DNA from: Streptomyces sp. Act143
Lineage (GTDB): Bacteria; Actinomycetota; Actinomycetes; Streptomycetales; Streptomycetaceae
Length of the DNA: 64,000 nt
Reading direction: 5' to 3'
Assembly (NCBI RefSeq): GCF_003143935.1
Contig: NZ_QFRX01000001.1
Coordinates: 4,320,228-4,384,227 of the forward strand
In this document: positions 9,414 to 16,203 of the stretch, one piece after another
How the letters are laid out: each line of letters starts with the position of its first letter
Position numbering within the stretch: the stretch's first letter is position 1
Program-made: the position numbers and the translations under genes
Notes under the pieces: generated by a model
Seen by the model: the letters and a program-made list of their open reading frames with translations, nothing else
What the model was told of the DNA's origin: nothing
The model's database searches: none

Positions 9414-9637
9414 ACCACCTCACAACCCCGAGCGCCTTCACGCCCCCTCCGGCCTCCCGCGCCCCTTCACGCACCCTTCCCGCCCCCGCCTCCAGTCGCG
9501 CGCCCTTTTCCGCCCCCCTCCCACCCCTCGCTCCTGCCCCCGCCCCCGCCCCCAGTCGCGCGACCTTCCGTCCCACCCCTCGCTCTCACTCCCGCTCTCG
9601 CTCCCAGTCGCGCGCCCCTGCGCCCCGCTCTCCCTCC
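9414..9637. repeat. Pyrimidine-rich low-complexity stretch with a thrice-repeated 11-mer
   Basis: The gap between the convergent acetyltransferase and oxidoreductase genes is almost pure C/T on the plus strand. The 11-mer CCAGTCGCGCG recurs near 9492, 9552 and 9604, each inside runs of cccgcccc and cctcgctc. No good ribosome-binding site or conserved reading frame is present. It may serve as a transcription-ending or slippage-prone region. Confidence 0.55.
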
Positions 9638-10336
9638 TCACGCCGCCTTGCCGCCGACCGCCTCCTTCCTCATCAGGTCGAGGAGGCTCGGGGTGCCCAC
9701 GGTGGTCCGTACGTCCACGAACTCCCCCACCTGCCCCCGCTCCCCCGCGGCCTGCCGCACCAGTTCGCAGGCGAGGTCGACGCGCGCGGTGTACCGCCCC
9801 GCGAGCCGCGAGGTACCGGTCAGGTAGTCGCTCACCCGCTCCGCGTCGAAGAGCCCGCCCGGCCGCAGGACGGTCCAGTCCAGGCCGCTCCGGCGCACGA
9901 TCTCCTCCATGCGCCGCATGTCCTCGTACACCGTGCGCCCCATGAATCGCATGATCGACGGCTCCAGCACCCTGCGGAAGAGGAAGTTCTCCCCGGGCGC
10001 GGGCGTGCCGAAGAGCACCGTGGAGGTGACGGCGACGAGCCGTCGTACGCCGTGCTCGGCCATGGCCCCGGTGATGTGCGTGAGGCCGCCGGAGTAGACG
10101 GTGACCTGTTCGCGGGTGTACGGCACGCCGAGCGCCGAGATCACCGCGTGCTGCCCGGCGACGGCGGCACCGACCGCGGCCGCGTCGTGGACGTCCGCCC
10201 CCACCACCCGCGCGCCCCCCACCGGGAAGGCGTCGGGGCGGCGGGTGACGGCGGTGACGGTGTGCCCGGCCGCGGCGGCCCGGGCCACGGCGAGGCGCCC
10301 GGTCGGACCGTTGGCGCCGAAGACGACGATGTTCAC
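9638..10336 (-). CDS. NAD(P)-binding oxidoreductase/epimerase-like protein (atypical SDR)
   Basis: This 232-residue Rossmann-fold protein has the glycine-rich dinucleotide motif GANGPTGR at residues 7-14. It continues with the NmrA/atypical-SDR pattern AVTRRPDAF, GADVHDAAAV and VISALGVPY, then LVAVTSTVLFG and the WTVLRPGGLF segment. The GTG at 10336 follows GAGAGGGGAC. The substrate is unknown. Oxidoreductase and epimerase genes are typical ECF41 sigma targets, and a two-mismatch version of the ECF41 promoter lies upstream (10432-10458), so it may belong to the sigJ regulon a few kilobases away. That link is inference. Confidence 0.85.
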   Translation of the reverse strand: MNIVVFGANGPTGRLAVARAAAAGHTVTAVTRRPDAFPVGGARVVGADVHDAAAVGAAVAGQHAVISALGVPYTREQVTVYSGGLTHITGAMAEHGVRRLVAVTSTVLFGTPAPGENFLFRRVLEPSIMRFMGRTVYEDMRRMEEIVRRSGLDWTVLRPGGLFDAERVSDYLTGTSRLAGRYTARVDLACELVRQAAGERGQVGEFVDVRTTVGTPSLLDLMRKEAVGGKAA

Positions 10337-10431
10337 GGGTGTCCCCTCTCGTTCGCGGAGCCCTGGGGCACGGGCATGCCCCTCAAGGCGTGTGCCGACA
10401 AGAGAGCGGCGCGATGGGCGATGTGACGCCG

Positions 10432-10458
10432 CACGGCCTCGATGAGACATGGGTGACA
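10432..10458 (-). promoter_or_regulatory. Weak ECF41-like promoter candidate upstream of the oxidoreductase
   Basis: Read on the minus strand this is TGTCACC-N16-CGTG, nine of eleven positions matching TGTCACA-N16-CGTC with the exact 16-base spacer. It lies about 96 bases before the GTG at 10336. Chance cannot be excluded; the exact copies at 12879 and 16065 make it worth recording. Confidence 0.35.
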
Positions 10459-10662
10459 CTTTCCGCCCGGACGTCACGTTCAAAAATCTGAGTTAATCCG
10501 GGTAACACCCGAGGTCAGCGAAGTAAGCGCATACCGACCAATCAGTTTGGTGAAAAGCTCGCAACCGTTGGCTACCTACGAGTAGCGTGCGTGGCTCCGC
10601 TCGCCCACCCCCCAACTCCCTGCGGTCCGCACCGGACCCGAGCCGCGCAAGGAGCCACCGGG
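10459..10662 (+). promoter_or_regulatory. Upstream region of the DUF485-symporter operon with an inverted repeat
   Basis: This is the relatively AT-rich right half of the 326-base divergent gap. An inverted repeat, GCTAC-N6-GTAGC, lies at 10571-10586 and could be an operator or overlap a -10 region. The ribosome-binding site AAGGAG (10649-10654) sits eight bases before the DUF485 start. I could not identify a confident -35/-10 pair. Confidence 0.4.
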
Positions 10663-11094
10663 ATGTCATACGACCCGTACTCGTCCCCACCCCCGACCCC
10701 GTCCCACCCCACGTATCCCACGTACCCCTGGCAGCCGCCCGCCGGAGCCGCACCGGAGCCGGCCCGCCGCCGCCCGCGCCGCCCCGCCCTCGGACACCAC
10801 AGCGACCTGCGCGTCCTGCGCGGCGCGTACCGCCGGCAGCGACGGGTCGCGACCCTGACCGCGCTCGGCTACTTCACCCTCTTCCTGATCCTGTCCGCCG
10901 TCGCGCCCTCCCTCATGACGAGCACGGTCACCGACGGACTCCCCACCGGCCTGCTGCTCGCCCTGCTCCAACTCCCCGTCACCTGGCTGGCGATCGCGCT
11001 GTACGAACACACCGCGCGCGTGCACGTCGACCCGGTCGCGGACCGCATCCGCCGCCAGGCCGAGGTGGACGCCAAGCGGGAGGCGACACGATGA
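10663..11094 (+). CDS. DUF485 small membrane protein, partner of a solute symporter
   Basis: This 143-residue protein has a Pro/Tyr-rich N-terminal tail (residues 1-40), an Arg-rich stretch, and the DUF485 core. The core has the signature Y-R-R-Q-R and two helices (LTALGYFTLFLILSAVAPSLM and LLLALLQLPVTWLAIALY). It ends with a charged tail. DUF485 proteins such as YjcH are encoded directly before acetate/monocarboxylate symporters of the ActP type and are thought to assist them. Here the stop overlaps the next start (ATGA at 11091), so the two proteins are made from one message. The ATG at 10663 has a strong AAGGAG site. Confidence 0.88.
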   Translation: MSYDPYSSPPPTPSHPTYPTYPWQPPAGAAPEPARRRPRRPALGHHSDLRVLRGAYRRQRRVATLTALGYFTLFLILSAVAPSLMTSTVTDGLPTGLLLALLQLPVTWLAIALYEHTARVHVDPVADRIRRQAEVDAKREATR

Positions 11095-12704
11095 CCGGAT
11101 TCAGCGACTCCGCGCAGGCGATGTCCTTGGTGGCGTTCTCCGCGGTGGCCACGATCACCCTGCTGCTGTGCGTGATGACCGGCCCCGACCGCGACGACCT
11201 CGACGAGTTCTACACCGGCTACGGCTCCCTCTCCCCCATGCGCAACGGCCTCGCCATCGCCGGCGACTACATCTCCGCCGCGACCGTCCTCGGCACCGGC
11301 GGAGTGATCGCGCTGTGCGGCTACGACGGCGTCGTCCTCGCCCTCAGCACCGCCCTGTCGCTGATGCTGCTGATGTTCCTGCTGGCCGAACCCCTGCGCA
11401 ACGCGGGCCGGTTCACCATGGGCGACGCCCTGGCCCGCCGGATGCCGGGACGTGCGGTACGCATCGCGGCGAGCGCGGTGACCCTCGCCGCCCTGCTGCC
11501 GCTGATGCTGGTCCAACTCGCGGGCACGGGACAGCTCCTGGCATTCATCCTCGGCTTCTCCGGCGACTCCCTCCAGACGGGCTGCATCCTCGGACTGGGC
11601 GTACTGATGATCAGTTACGCGGCGATCGGCGGCATGAAGGGCACCGCCCTCATCCAGATGCTGAAGATGGTGATGCTGCTGGGTTCCGGCGCCGTGATCG
11701 CCGTACTGATCCTCCAGCGCTACGACTGGGACCCCGGCGCGCTCTTCGACGCGGCCGCCGCGCAGAGCGGCGTCGGACCGGCGTTCCTGCACTCGGGACT
11801 CCAGTTCGCGGGCGGCCCCGCCCCTCGCCTCGACATGATCGTCTCGCAGCTGACCGTGGTCGTCGGCGGCGCCTGCCTCCCCCACGTCACCATGCGCATG
11901 TACACCGCCGACAGCGCCCGCCAGGTGCGCCGTTCGATGTCCTGGGCGGTGTCGTCGGTGGTGCTGTTCGTGCTCGTCATCACGGTCGTCGGATTCGGCG
12001 CCACCGCGCTGATCGGGCGCGCGGTCATCGCGGAGGCGGACCCGCAGGGCAACACGGCCTATCTGCTGGCCTCACGGGCGGCCTTCGGCGCGGAGGTCTC
12101 CACGGCCGAGACGCTGCTCTTCACGACGGTCACCACCGCCATCTTCCTCACCCTGCTGGCATCGGTCGCCGGCATGATCCTCGCCTGCGCCAACTCCCTC
12201 GCCCACGACGTCTTCGCGGCCCGCGCGCGGGAGACGACGTCGGCACGCCGCGAGATGACCCTGGCGCGCGTCTCGGCGCTGGCCGTGGGCATCCCGGCCA
12301 TCCTGCTGGCCACCCTCGTCCAGCACCGCAGCCTCCAGCCCCTGGTGACGCTGTCGTTCTGCCTGGGCGCCTCCGCGATCGCCCCGGCCCTCGTCTACGG
12401 GCTCTTCTGGCGCCGCTACACCCGGACAGGGCTGCTGTGCACCCTCATCGGCGGCAGCCTGGTCGTCCTGCTGCTGATGCCGGGCACGAACCTCGTCTCG
12501 GGCTCGCCCGTGTCGGCGTTCCCGGAACACGACTTCAACTGGTTCCCGTTCACCACGACCGGCCTCGTCTCCATCCCGGCCGGCTTCGCCCTCGGCTGGC
12601 TGGGCACGGTGATCTCCGGACCCCGCCGGTCGGAGGAGCAACGACGGCAGTACGAGGCCGTGGAAGGGTGGATTCTGGCGGGGGCGGTGCGGAGGGGGGA
12701 GTAG
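11091..12704 (+). CDS. Sodium/solute symporter, ActP-like (SSS family)
   Basis: This 537-residue cation-coupled transporter has about 13 transmembrane segments. The family pattern is seen in DLDEFYTGYGSLSPMRNGLAIAGDYISAATVLG, in part the unwound-helix sodium-site region. Further matches are GDALARRMPGRAVRIAA, ISYAAIGGMKGTALIQ and the helix 8 region CLPHVTMRMYTA. Together with the overlapping DUF485 gene it resembles acetate/propionate permeases (ActP, MctC). The substrate is probably a short-chain monocarboxylate, but that is inferred from family and partner only. The start at 11091 is fixed by the ATGA overlap. Confidence 0.88.
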   Translation: MTGFSDSAQAMSLVAFSAVATITLLLCVMTGPDRDDLDEFYTGYGSLSPMRNGLAIAGDYISAATVLGTGGVIALCGYDGVVLALSTALSLMLLMFLLAEPLRNAGRFTMGDALARRMPGRAVRIAASAVTLAALLPLMLVQLAGTGQLLAFILGFSGDSLQTGCILGLGVLMISYAAIGGMKGTALIQMLKMVMLLGSGAVIAVLILQRYDWDPGALFDAAAAQSGVGPAFLHSGLQFAGGPAPRLDMIVSQLTVVVGGACLPHVTMRMYTADSARQVRRSMSWAVSSVVLFVLVITVVGFGATALIGRAVIAEADPQGNTAYLLASRAAFGAEVSTAETLLFTTVTTAIFLTLLASVAGMILACANSLAHDVFAARARETTSARREMTLARVSALAVGIPAILLATLVQHRSLQPLVTLSFCLGASAIAPALVYGLFWRRYTRTGLLCTLIGGSLVVLLLMPGTNLVSGSPVSAFPEHDFNWFPFTTTGLVSIPAGFALGWLGTVISGPRRSEEQRRQYEAVEGWILAGAVRRGE

Positions 12705-12737
12705 AAGGGGCTGCCAAAGGGCCGGCGCGGCGCCAGG

Positions 12738-12899
12738 TGACGCAGGGCCGGTCGCGGAGATGTCACAGGGCCGGTCGCGGAGATGCCAGAGGGCCGGGTC
12801 CCGGACGTGTCACAGGGCCGGTCGCGGAGATGCCAGAGGGCCGGGTCCCGGACGTGTCACAGGGCCGGGTCCCGGAGATGTCACAGGGTCGGTCGCTGT
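12738..12899 (+). repeat. Seven 23-24 bp tandem repeats carrying ECF41 -35-like elements
   Basis: The core AGGG(C/T)CGG begins at 12744, 12767, 12790, 12814, 12837, 12861 and 12885, a period of 23-24 bases or about two helical turns. Four units begin with TGTCACA (12761, 12808, 12855 and 12879), the ECF41 -35 element; the intervening ones have TGCCAGA or TGACGCA. Only the last copy is followed at 16 bases by CGTC. The array ends directly at the promoter of doxX. Confidence 0.85.
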
Positions 12900-12905
12900 C
12901 TCGTC
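12879..12905 (+). promoter_or_regulatory. ECF41-type promoter of the doxX-sigJ operon
   Basis: TGTCACA at 12879-12885, exactly 16 bases, then CGTC at 12902-12905. This is a perfect match to the promoter consensus I recall for group ECF41 sigma factors. It lies about 36 bases before the doxX ATG, and the ECF41 gene itself is second in the operon, implying positive autoregulation. Confidence 0.8.
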
Positions 12906-12940
12906 CCAGGGGATGCAGAGCATCTTCGATCTGGGAGTGG

Positions 12941-13327
12941 ATGATGAACCTCACGCTGTGGATCGCCGCCGGACTACTCGCCGCGGTGGCGCTGACCGGG
13001 GGTATCGCCAAGACCTTCGTCCCGAAGGACACCCTGGCCGCGCACAGCGGCGGTGGCTGGACCGCCGACCGGAGCGTCGGCTTCGTCAAGACGCTCGGCG
13101 TCGTCGAACTCCTCGCCGCGGTCGGTCTGATCCTGCCCGCGGTCGTCGGCGTCGCCCCGGTGCTGGTGCCGGTGACCGCCGTTTGCTGGACCCTGCTGAT
13201 GATCGGCGCGATGATCACTCACGGTCGGCGCGGCGAGACCGGCTTCGTACCGCTGAACCTGGTCTACCTCCTGCTGGCCGTGGTCGTCGCGTGGGGCCGC
13301 TTCGGTCCCGGGGCCTTCACAGGCTGA
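12941..13327 (+). CDS. DoxX family membrane protein
   Basis: This 128-residue protein has four predicted membrane helices: LTLWIAAGLLAAVALTGG, GVVELLAAVGLILPAVVG, APVLVPVTAVCWTLLMIGAM and PLNLVYLLLAVVVAWG. The DoxX-type signatures AGLLAAVALTGGIAKTF and GVVELLAAVGLILP are present. DoxX-like proteins are small quinone- or thiol-linked redox membrane proteins and occur often next to ECF41 sigma genes. Two adjacent ATG codons compete: GGGAG at 12933-12937 is three bases from the first and six from the second (12944), so translation may begin at the second. It sits 65 bases upstream of sigJ under a perfect ECF41 promoter. Confidence 0.86.
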   Translation: MMNLTLWIAAGLLAAVALTGGIAKTFVPKDTLAAHSGGGWTADRSVGFVKTLGVVELLAAVGLILPAVVGVAPVLVPVTAVCWTLLMIGAMITHGRRGETGFVPLNLVYLLLAVVVAWGRFGPGAFTG

Positions 13328-13392
13328 CCGGCGACGCCAGACGGGCCCCGGCCGACGGGGCCCGCGCCGGATGCGAAGGGGGAAGCCGACGG

Positions 13393-14343
13393 ATGGGCAG
13401 GACCGAGGAGTTCGAGGAGCTGCGGCCCCTGCTGTTCTCCCTCGCCTACCGCCTGCTGGGCAGCGTGGGCGAGGCCGAGGACGCGGTCCAGGAGACCTGG
13501 CTGCGTTACGCGGCCTCCCCGACCGAGCCACGGTCGGTCAAAGCCTTCCTCTCCACCACGGTGACCCGCATCGCGATCGACGTCCTGCGCTCGGCCCGCG
13601 TACGGCGGGAGGCGTACATCGGTCCGTGGTTCCCGGAGCCGCTGCTCGACGACCCCTACCAGGACCCGGAACGGTCGGCGGAACTGGCCGACTCGGTGTC
13701 GATGGCGGCCCTGTTGCTCCTCGAACGCCTCTCGCCGCTGGAACGCGCCGTCTTCGTGCTGCGCGAGGTCTTCGACTTCGGCTTCCCCGAGGTCGCCTCG
13801 GCCGTGGGCCGCTCGGAGTCGGCGTGCCGTCAGCTCGCGGTACGGGCGCGACGTCACATGGCCGAGGGCCGGCCCCGCTTCTCCCCCGACCGCGAGGAGC
13901 GTGCGCAACTCGCCTCACGCTTCTTCGACGCCTTCCGGGAAGGCGATGTCACCGCCCTGCGGGACCTGCTCGCCACCGACGTGGCGGTGGTCGGCGACGG
14001 CGGCGGCAAGGCGCCGCAGCTGGCCAACGCCGTCGTCGGCACCGACCACGTCACCCGGATGCTCACCTCGCTCCTCGCCCTGCACGCGCGCGTGGACGTG
14101 ACGATGGAACCCCGGGAGCTGAACGGCCAGCCCGGCGCCCTCTTCCGTGACCGGGACGGCAAGGTGCTCCACACCTGGACGCTGGACGTCCTCGACGGCC
14201 GCATCCAGACGATCCGCAGCGTCATCAACCCCGACAAGCTCACCCACCTGGGCCCGGTGGCGGACGCCTGGGCCATCGCCCGCGAGGTGCAGCAGGGGCG
14301 GGGGCGCGGGCTGGGGCGCGGGCTGGGGCCAGTGGGTGACTGA
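13393..14343 (+). CDS. sigJ: ECF41 RNA polymerase sigma factor (SigJ type) with fused SnoaL-like regulatory domain
   Basis: This 316-residue sigma factor combines region 2 (residues 5-75, with AYRLLGSVGEAEDAVQETWL) and region 4 (about 105-155, LSPLERAVFVLREVFDFGFPE). A C-terminal NTF2/SnoaL-like domain takes the place of a separate anti-sigma factor. All three ECF41 hallmark motifs are visible: the linker motif WFPEPL (79-84, family WLPEP), DGGGK (202-206) and NPDKL (279-283). In this group the C-terminal domain both inhibits and supports activity. The gene is second in an operon behind doxX, and the operon has a perfect ECF41 promoter, as does the nearby AhpD-like gene. The low-complexity end (repeated Gly-Arg-Gly-Leu) is not conserved in the family. 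The inducing signal is unknown. Confidence 0.93.
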   Translation: MGRTEEFEELRPLLFSLAYRLLGSVGEAEDAVQETWLRYAASPTEPRSVKAFLSTTVTRIAIDVLRSARVRREAYIGPWFPEPLLDDPYQDPERSAELADSVSMAALLLLERLSPLERAVFVLREVFDFGFPEVASAVGRSESACRQLAVRARRHMAEGRPRFSPDREERAQLASRFFDAFREGDVTALRDLLATDVAVVGDGGGKAPQLANAVVGTDHVTRMLTSLLALHARVDVTMEPRELNGQPGALFRDRDGKVLHTWTLDVLDGRIQTIRSVINPDKLTHLGPVADAWAIAREVQQGRGRGLGRGLGPVGD

Positions 14344-14388
14344 GAGCGGGGCAGCCGCGGGTGCCAGGGGCCGACAACGCGACGGGGC

Positions 14389-14484
14389 GACGGCGTTACG
14401 GGGTGACGGCGTTACGGGGTGACGGCGTTACGGGGTGACGGCATGACGGGGTGACGGCATGACGGGGTGACGGGGTGACGGCAT
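14389..14484. repeat. Octamer/16-mer tandem repeat between convergent genes
   Basis: Three copies of gacggcgttacggggt (14389, 14405, 14421) and two of gacggcatgacggggt (14437, 14453) follow head to tail. Two further 8-base half-units follow. The whole can be read as alternating octamers such as gacggggt. It fills the gap between sigJ (+) and the coiled-coil gene (-). Confidence 0.8.
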
Positions 14485-14491
14485 GACACGG

Positions 14492-15379
14492 CTACTCCGC
14501 CGGCGCTCGTCCCGTCAGCGTCGTCAGGCTGTTGCGTACGAGGTCCATGTGGGCGCGTACGTCGTCCCAGCGCTCCCCGTGCTCGCGCAGCACCCGCTCC
14601 GTCTCGCGCGCGATGCGGTCCTCCCGCAGCCGCGCCTCGGCGAGGATCTCGGCGGCCCGCGCCCTGGCCTCCTCCTGGCGGCGGCGCGCGGACGCCTCCG
14701 CGTCGGCGAACGCCTGCTTCGCCTCGGACAGCGCCGCCTCCGCGCGGGCGACCTGCTCGGCGTGCAGGGCGTCCAGGGCCGAGGCGCGCTCCCTCTCCGC
14801 GCGTTCGGCCTCGGCCCAGCGCTCGGCGTGTTCCCTGGCCTGCTCGGCGAGCATGCCCGTGGTGCGCTGCCGTACATCGCGCAACGCCGCGAGCGCCTCC
14901 GCGCGCCCCTCTTTCACTTCGCGCCGGGCAGCGATGCGGATCTCGTCGGCTTCGGCGCGCGCCGCGAGGAGGCGCTGGCGGGCGCGTTCGTCCGCCTCAG
15001 CGCGCACGGCGTCGGCGTGCGCCTGTGCCGCGTCGTGCACGCTGTTCGCGCGCTCCTGCGCCGCCTTCGCAAGGCGCTGCGCCTCCTGCTGCGCGCCGTC
15101 GCGCACGGCCGCCGCCTCCTCCCGGCCGAGCTGGAAGATCAGGCGCGCACGCTCCCCGAGCGTCTCGTACGACTGCGGCGCGAGCCGCGCGACCGTCTCG
15201 CGCAGCGCCTCCAGCTCCGCCTCCATCTCCTTGGCGAGCACGGTGAGACGGGCGGCACGCTCCCAGGAGGCGTCGCGGTCCTGCGAGAGCGCGGAGGCGT
15301 ACGCGTCGACCTGTTCGGGACGGTAGCCGCGCCCCCGTACGACCACGAAGCCGTGGGACGAGACAGGTGTGCCGCTCAT
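14492..15379 (-). CDS. Long coiled-coil protein, DivIVA/FilP-like (cellulose-binding protein family name)
   Basis: This 295-residue protein has an N-terminal DivIVA-like signature (FVVVRGRGYRPEQVDAYASAL, residues 11-31) followed by nearly continuous Ala/Glu/Arg-rich coiled coil to the C-terminus. In streptomycetes such proteins form cytoskeletal or polar-growth scaffolds, with FilP and Scy the best known; homologues carry the old label cellulose-binding protein. The ATG at 15379 follows GAGAGGGG. The gene stands alone and converges on sigJ. Sequence alone does not show whether it is FilP itself; in S. coelicolor filP lies elsewhere as I recall, so a paralogue is more likely. Confidence 0.8.
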   Translation of the reverse strand: MSGTPVSSHGFVVVRGRGYRPEQVDAYASALSQDRDASWERAARLTVLAKEMEAELEALRETVARLAPQSYETLGERARLIFQLGREEAAAVRDGAQQEAQRLAKAAQERANSVHDAAQAHADAVRAEADERARQRLLAARAEADEIRIAARREVKEGRAEALAALRDVRQRTTGMLAEQAREHAERWAEAERAERERASALDALHAEQVARAEAALSEAKQAFADAEASARRRQEEARARAAEILAEARLREDRIARETERVLREHGERWDDVRAHMDLVRNSLTTLTGRAPAE

Positions 15380-15480
15380 CCTGGAACCCCTCTCCATCAA
15401 AAGGACGCAAAATGATGATTTCGCGCACATCTTGATGTATCAGGCAGAACAGTGCATAACGCGACACTCCGCACAGAGGT

Positions 15481-15516
15481 CACGGCCGTCCCCCGGTAGG
15501 CGGGGGTACGGCCGTG
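15481..15516 (-). terminator. Hairpin downstream of the AhpD-like gene
   Basis: CACGGCCGT-CCCCC pairs with GGGGG-T-ACGGCCGTG around a short loop, with one bulged base. It lies 22 bases past the stop of the minus-strand gene ending at 15539. The U-tract is absent, as is common in Streptomyces. Confidence 0.7.
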
Positions 15517-15538
15517 TCCCGTACCGGTGACCGCGGGC

Positions 15539-16000
15539 TCAGCCCCAAGTGGTGCCGGCTGGCTCCTTGATGGTGGTGTTGATGCGGTTGAACAGGTTCG
15601 TCAGCGAGATGACGAGGATCAGCCCGGACAGCTCCTTCTCGTCGAAGTGGTCGGCCACCTCGTCCCACAGCTCGTCCGGAACCGACTCGTGCGAACGGTC
15701 CGCGAGCCGCGTCATCACCTCGGTCAGCTGCAGCGCGGCCCGCTCGGCGTCGCTGTAGCAGGGCGCCTCACGCCACGCGACGACGCTCGCGATCCGCTCC
15801 TCGCTCGCCCCCGCCTTCCGCATGTTGTGCACGTGCCCGTGCACACACGCCCCGCACCCGTTGATCTGACTCGCCCTCAACCCCACGATCTCCGCCAGCT
15901 CCTGCGGCAGCCCGCTCTCATTGACCGCCTGGAAGATCGTGCCGATGCCCTTCAGCGCGCCGGGGAGCACGTACGCGGGGTTCGTCATCCGAGCCTTCAT
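15539..16000 (-). CDS. Carboxymuconolactone decarboxylase-like protein (AhpD fold)
   Basis: This 153-residue helical protein has the AhpD-type redox site: E38, then C49-x2-C52 with H56 (NGCGACVHGH). Such proteins act as peroxidase partners or in gamma-carboxymuconolactone-type reactions; most lone copies are thought to handle peroxides or reactive electrophiles. The ATG at 16000 has a strong AGGAGG site seven bases away. Directly upstream is a perfect ECF41 promoter (16065-16091), so SigJ probably transcribes it. Carboxymuconolactone decarboxylases are the classical ECF41 targets. Confidence 0.92.
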   Translation of the reverse strand: MKARMTNPAYVLPGALKGIGTIFQAVNESGLPQELAEIVGLRASQINGCGACVHGHVHNMRKAGASEERIASVVAWREAPCYSDAERAALQLTEVMTRLADRSHESVPDELWDEVADHFDEKELSGLILVISLTNLFNRINTTIKEPAGTTWG

Positions 16001-16064
16001 GGTCCTGCCTCCTGAAACACGTGGTGAATGGCTCCGAGTCGCTGTGAGCCGCTTTCACTGCACT

Positions 16065-16091
16065 GACGGAGCGCGGAGGGAGGGTGTGACA
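16065..16091 (-). promoter_or_regulatory. ECF41-type promoter of the AhpD-like gene
   Basis: On the minus strand this is TGTCACA (complement of 16085-16091), 16 bases, then CGTC (complement of 16065-16068). It is an exact match to the ECF41 consensus and identical in both elements and spacing to the site before doxX-sigJ. It lies 65 bases before the start codon. Confidence 0.8.
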
Positions 16092-16203
16092 GGCCCGCGG
16101 AAGTTTTTTCGGCACAGCATCGGGACGGCGTTCGAGACGGCATCCGGGACGACAGAAGGCGGGCTCGATCACCATGACCGGACCCGCCTCCTGCGACCGA
16201 CTC

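Noticed and set aside
9414..9637. Small coding gene in the C/T-rich gap
   Set aside because: All frames are low complexity with no ribosome-binding site.
12738..12905. CRISPR array
   Set aside because: The units are contiguous 23-24 bp tandem repeats with no unique spacers, and no cas genes are near.
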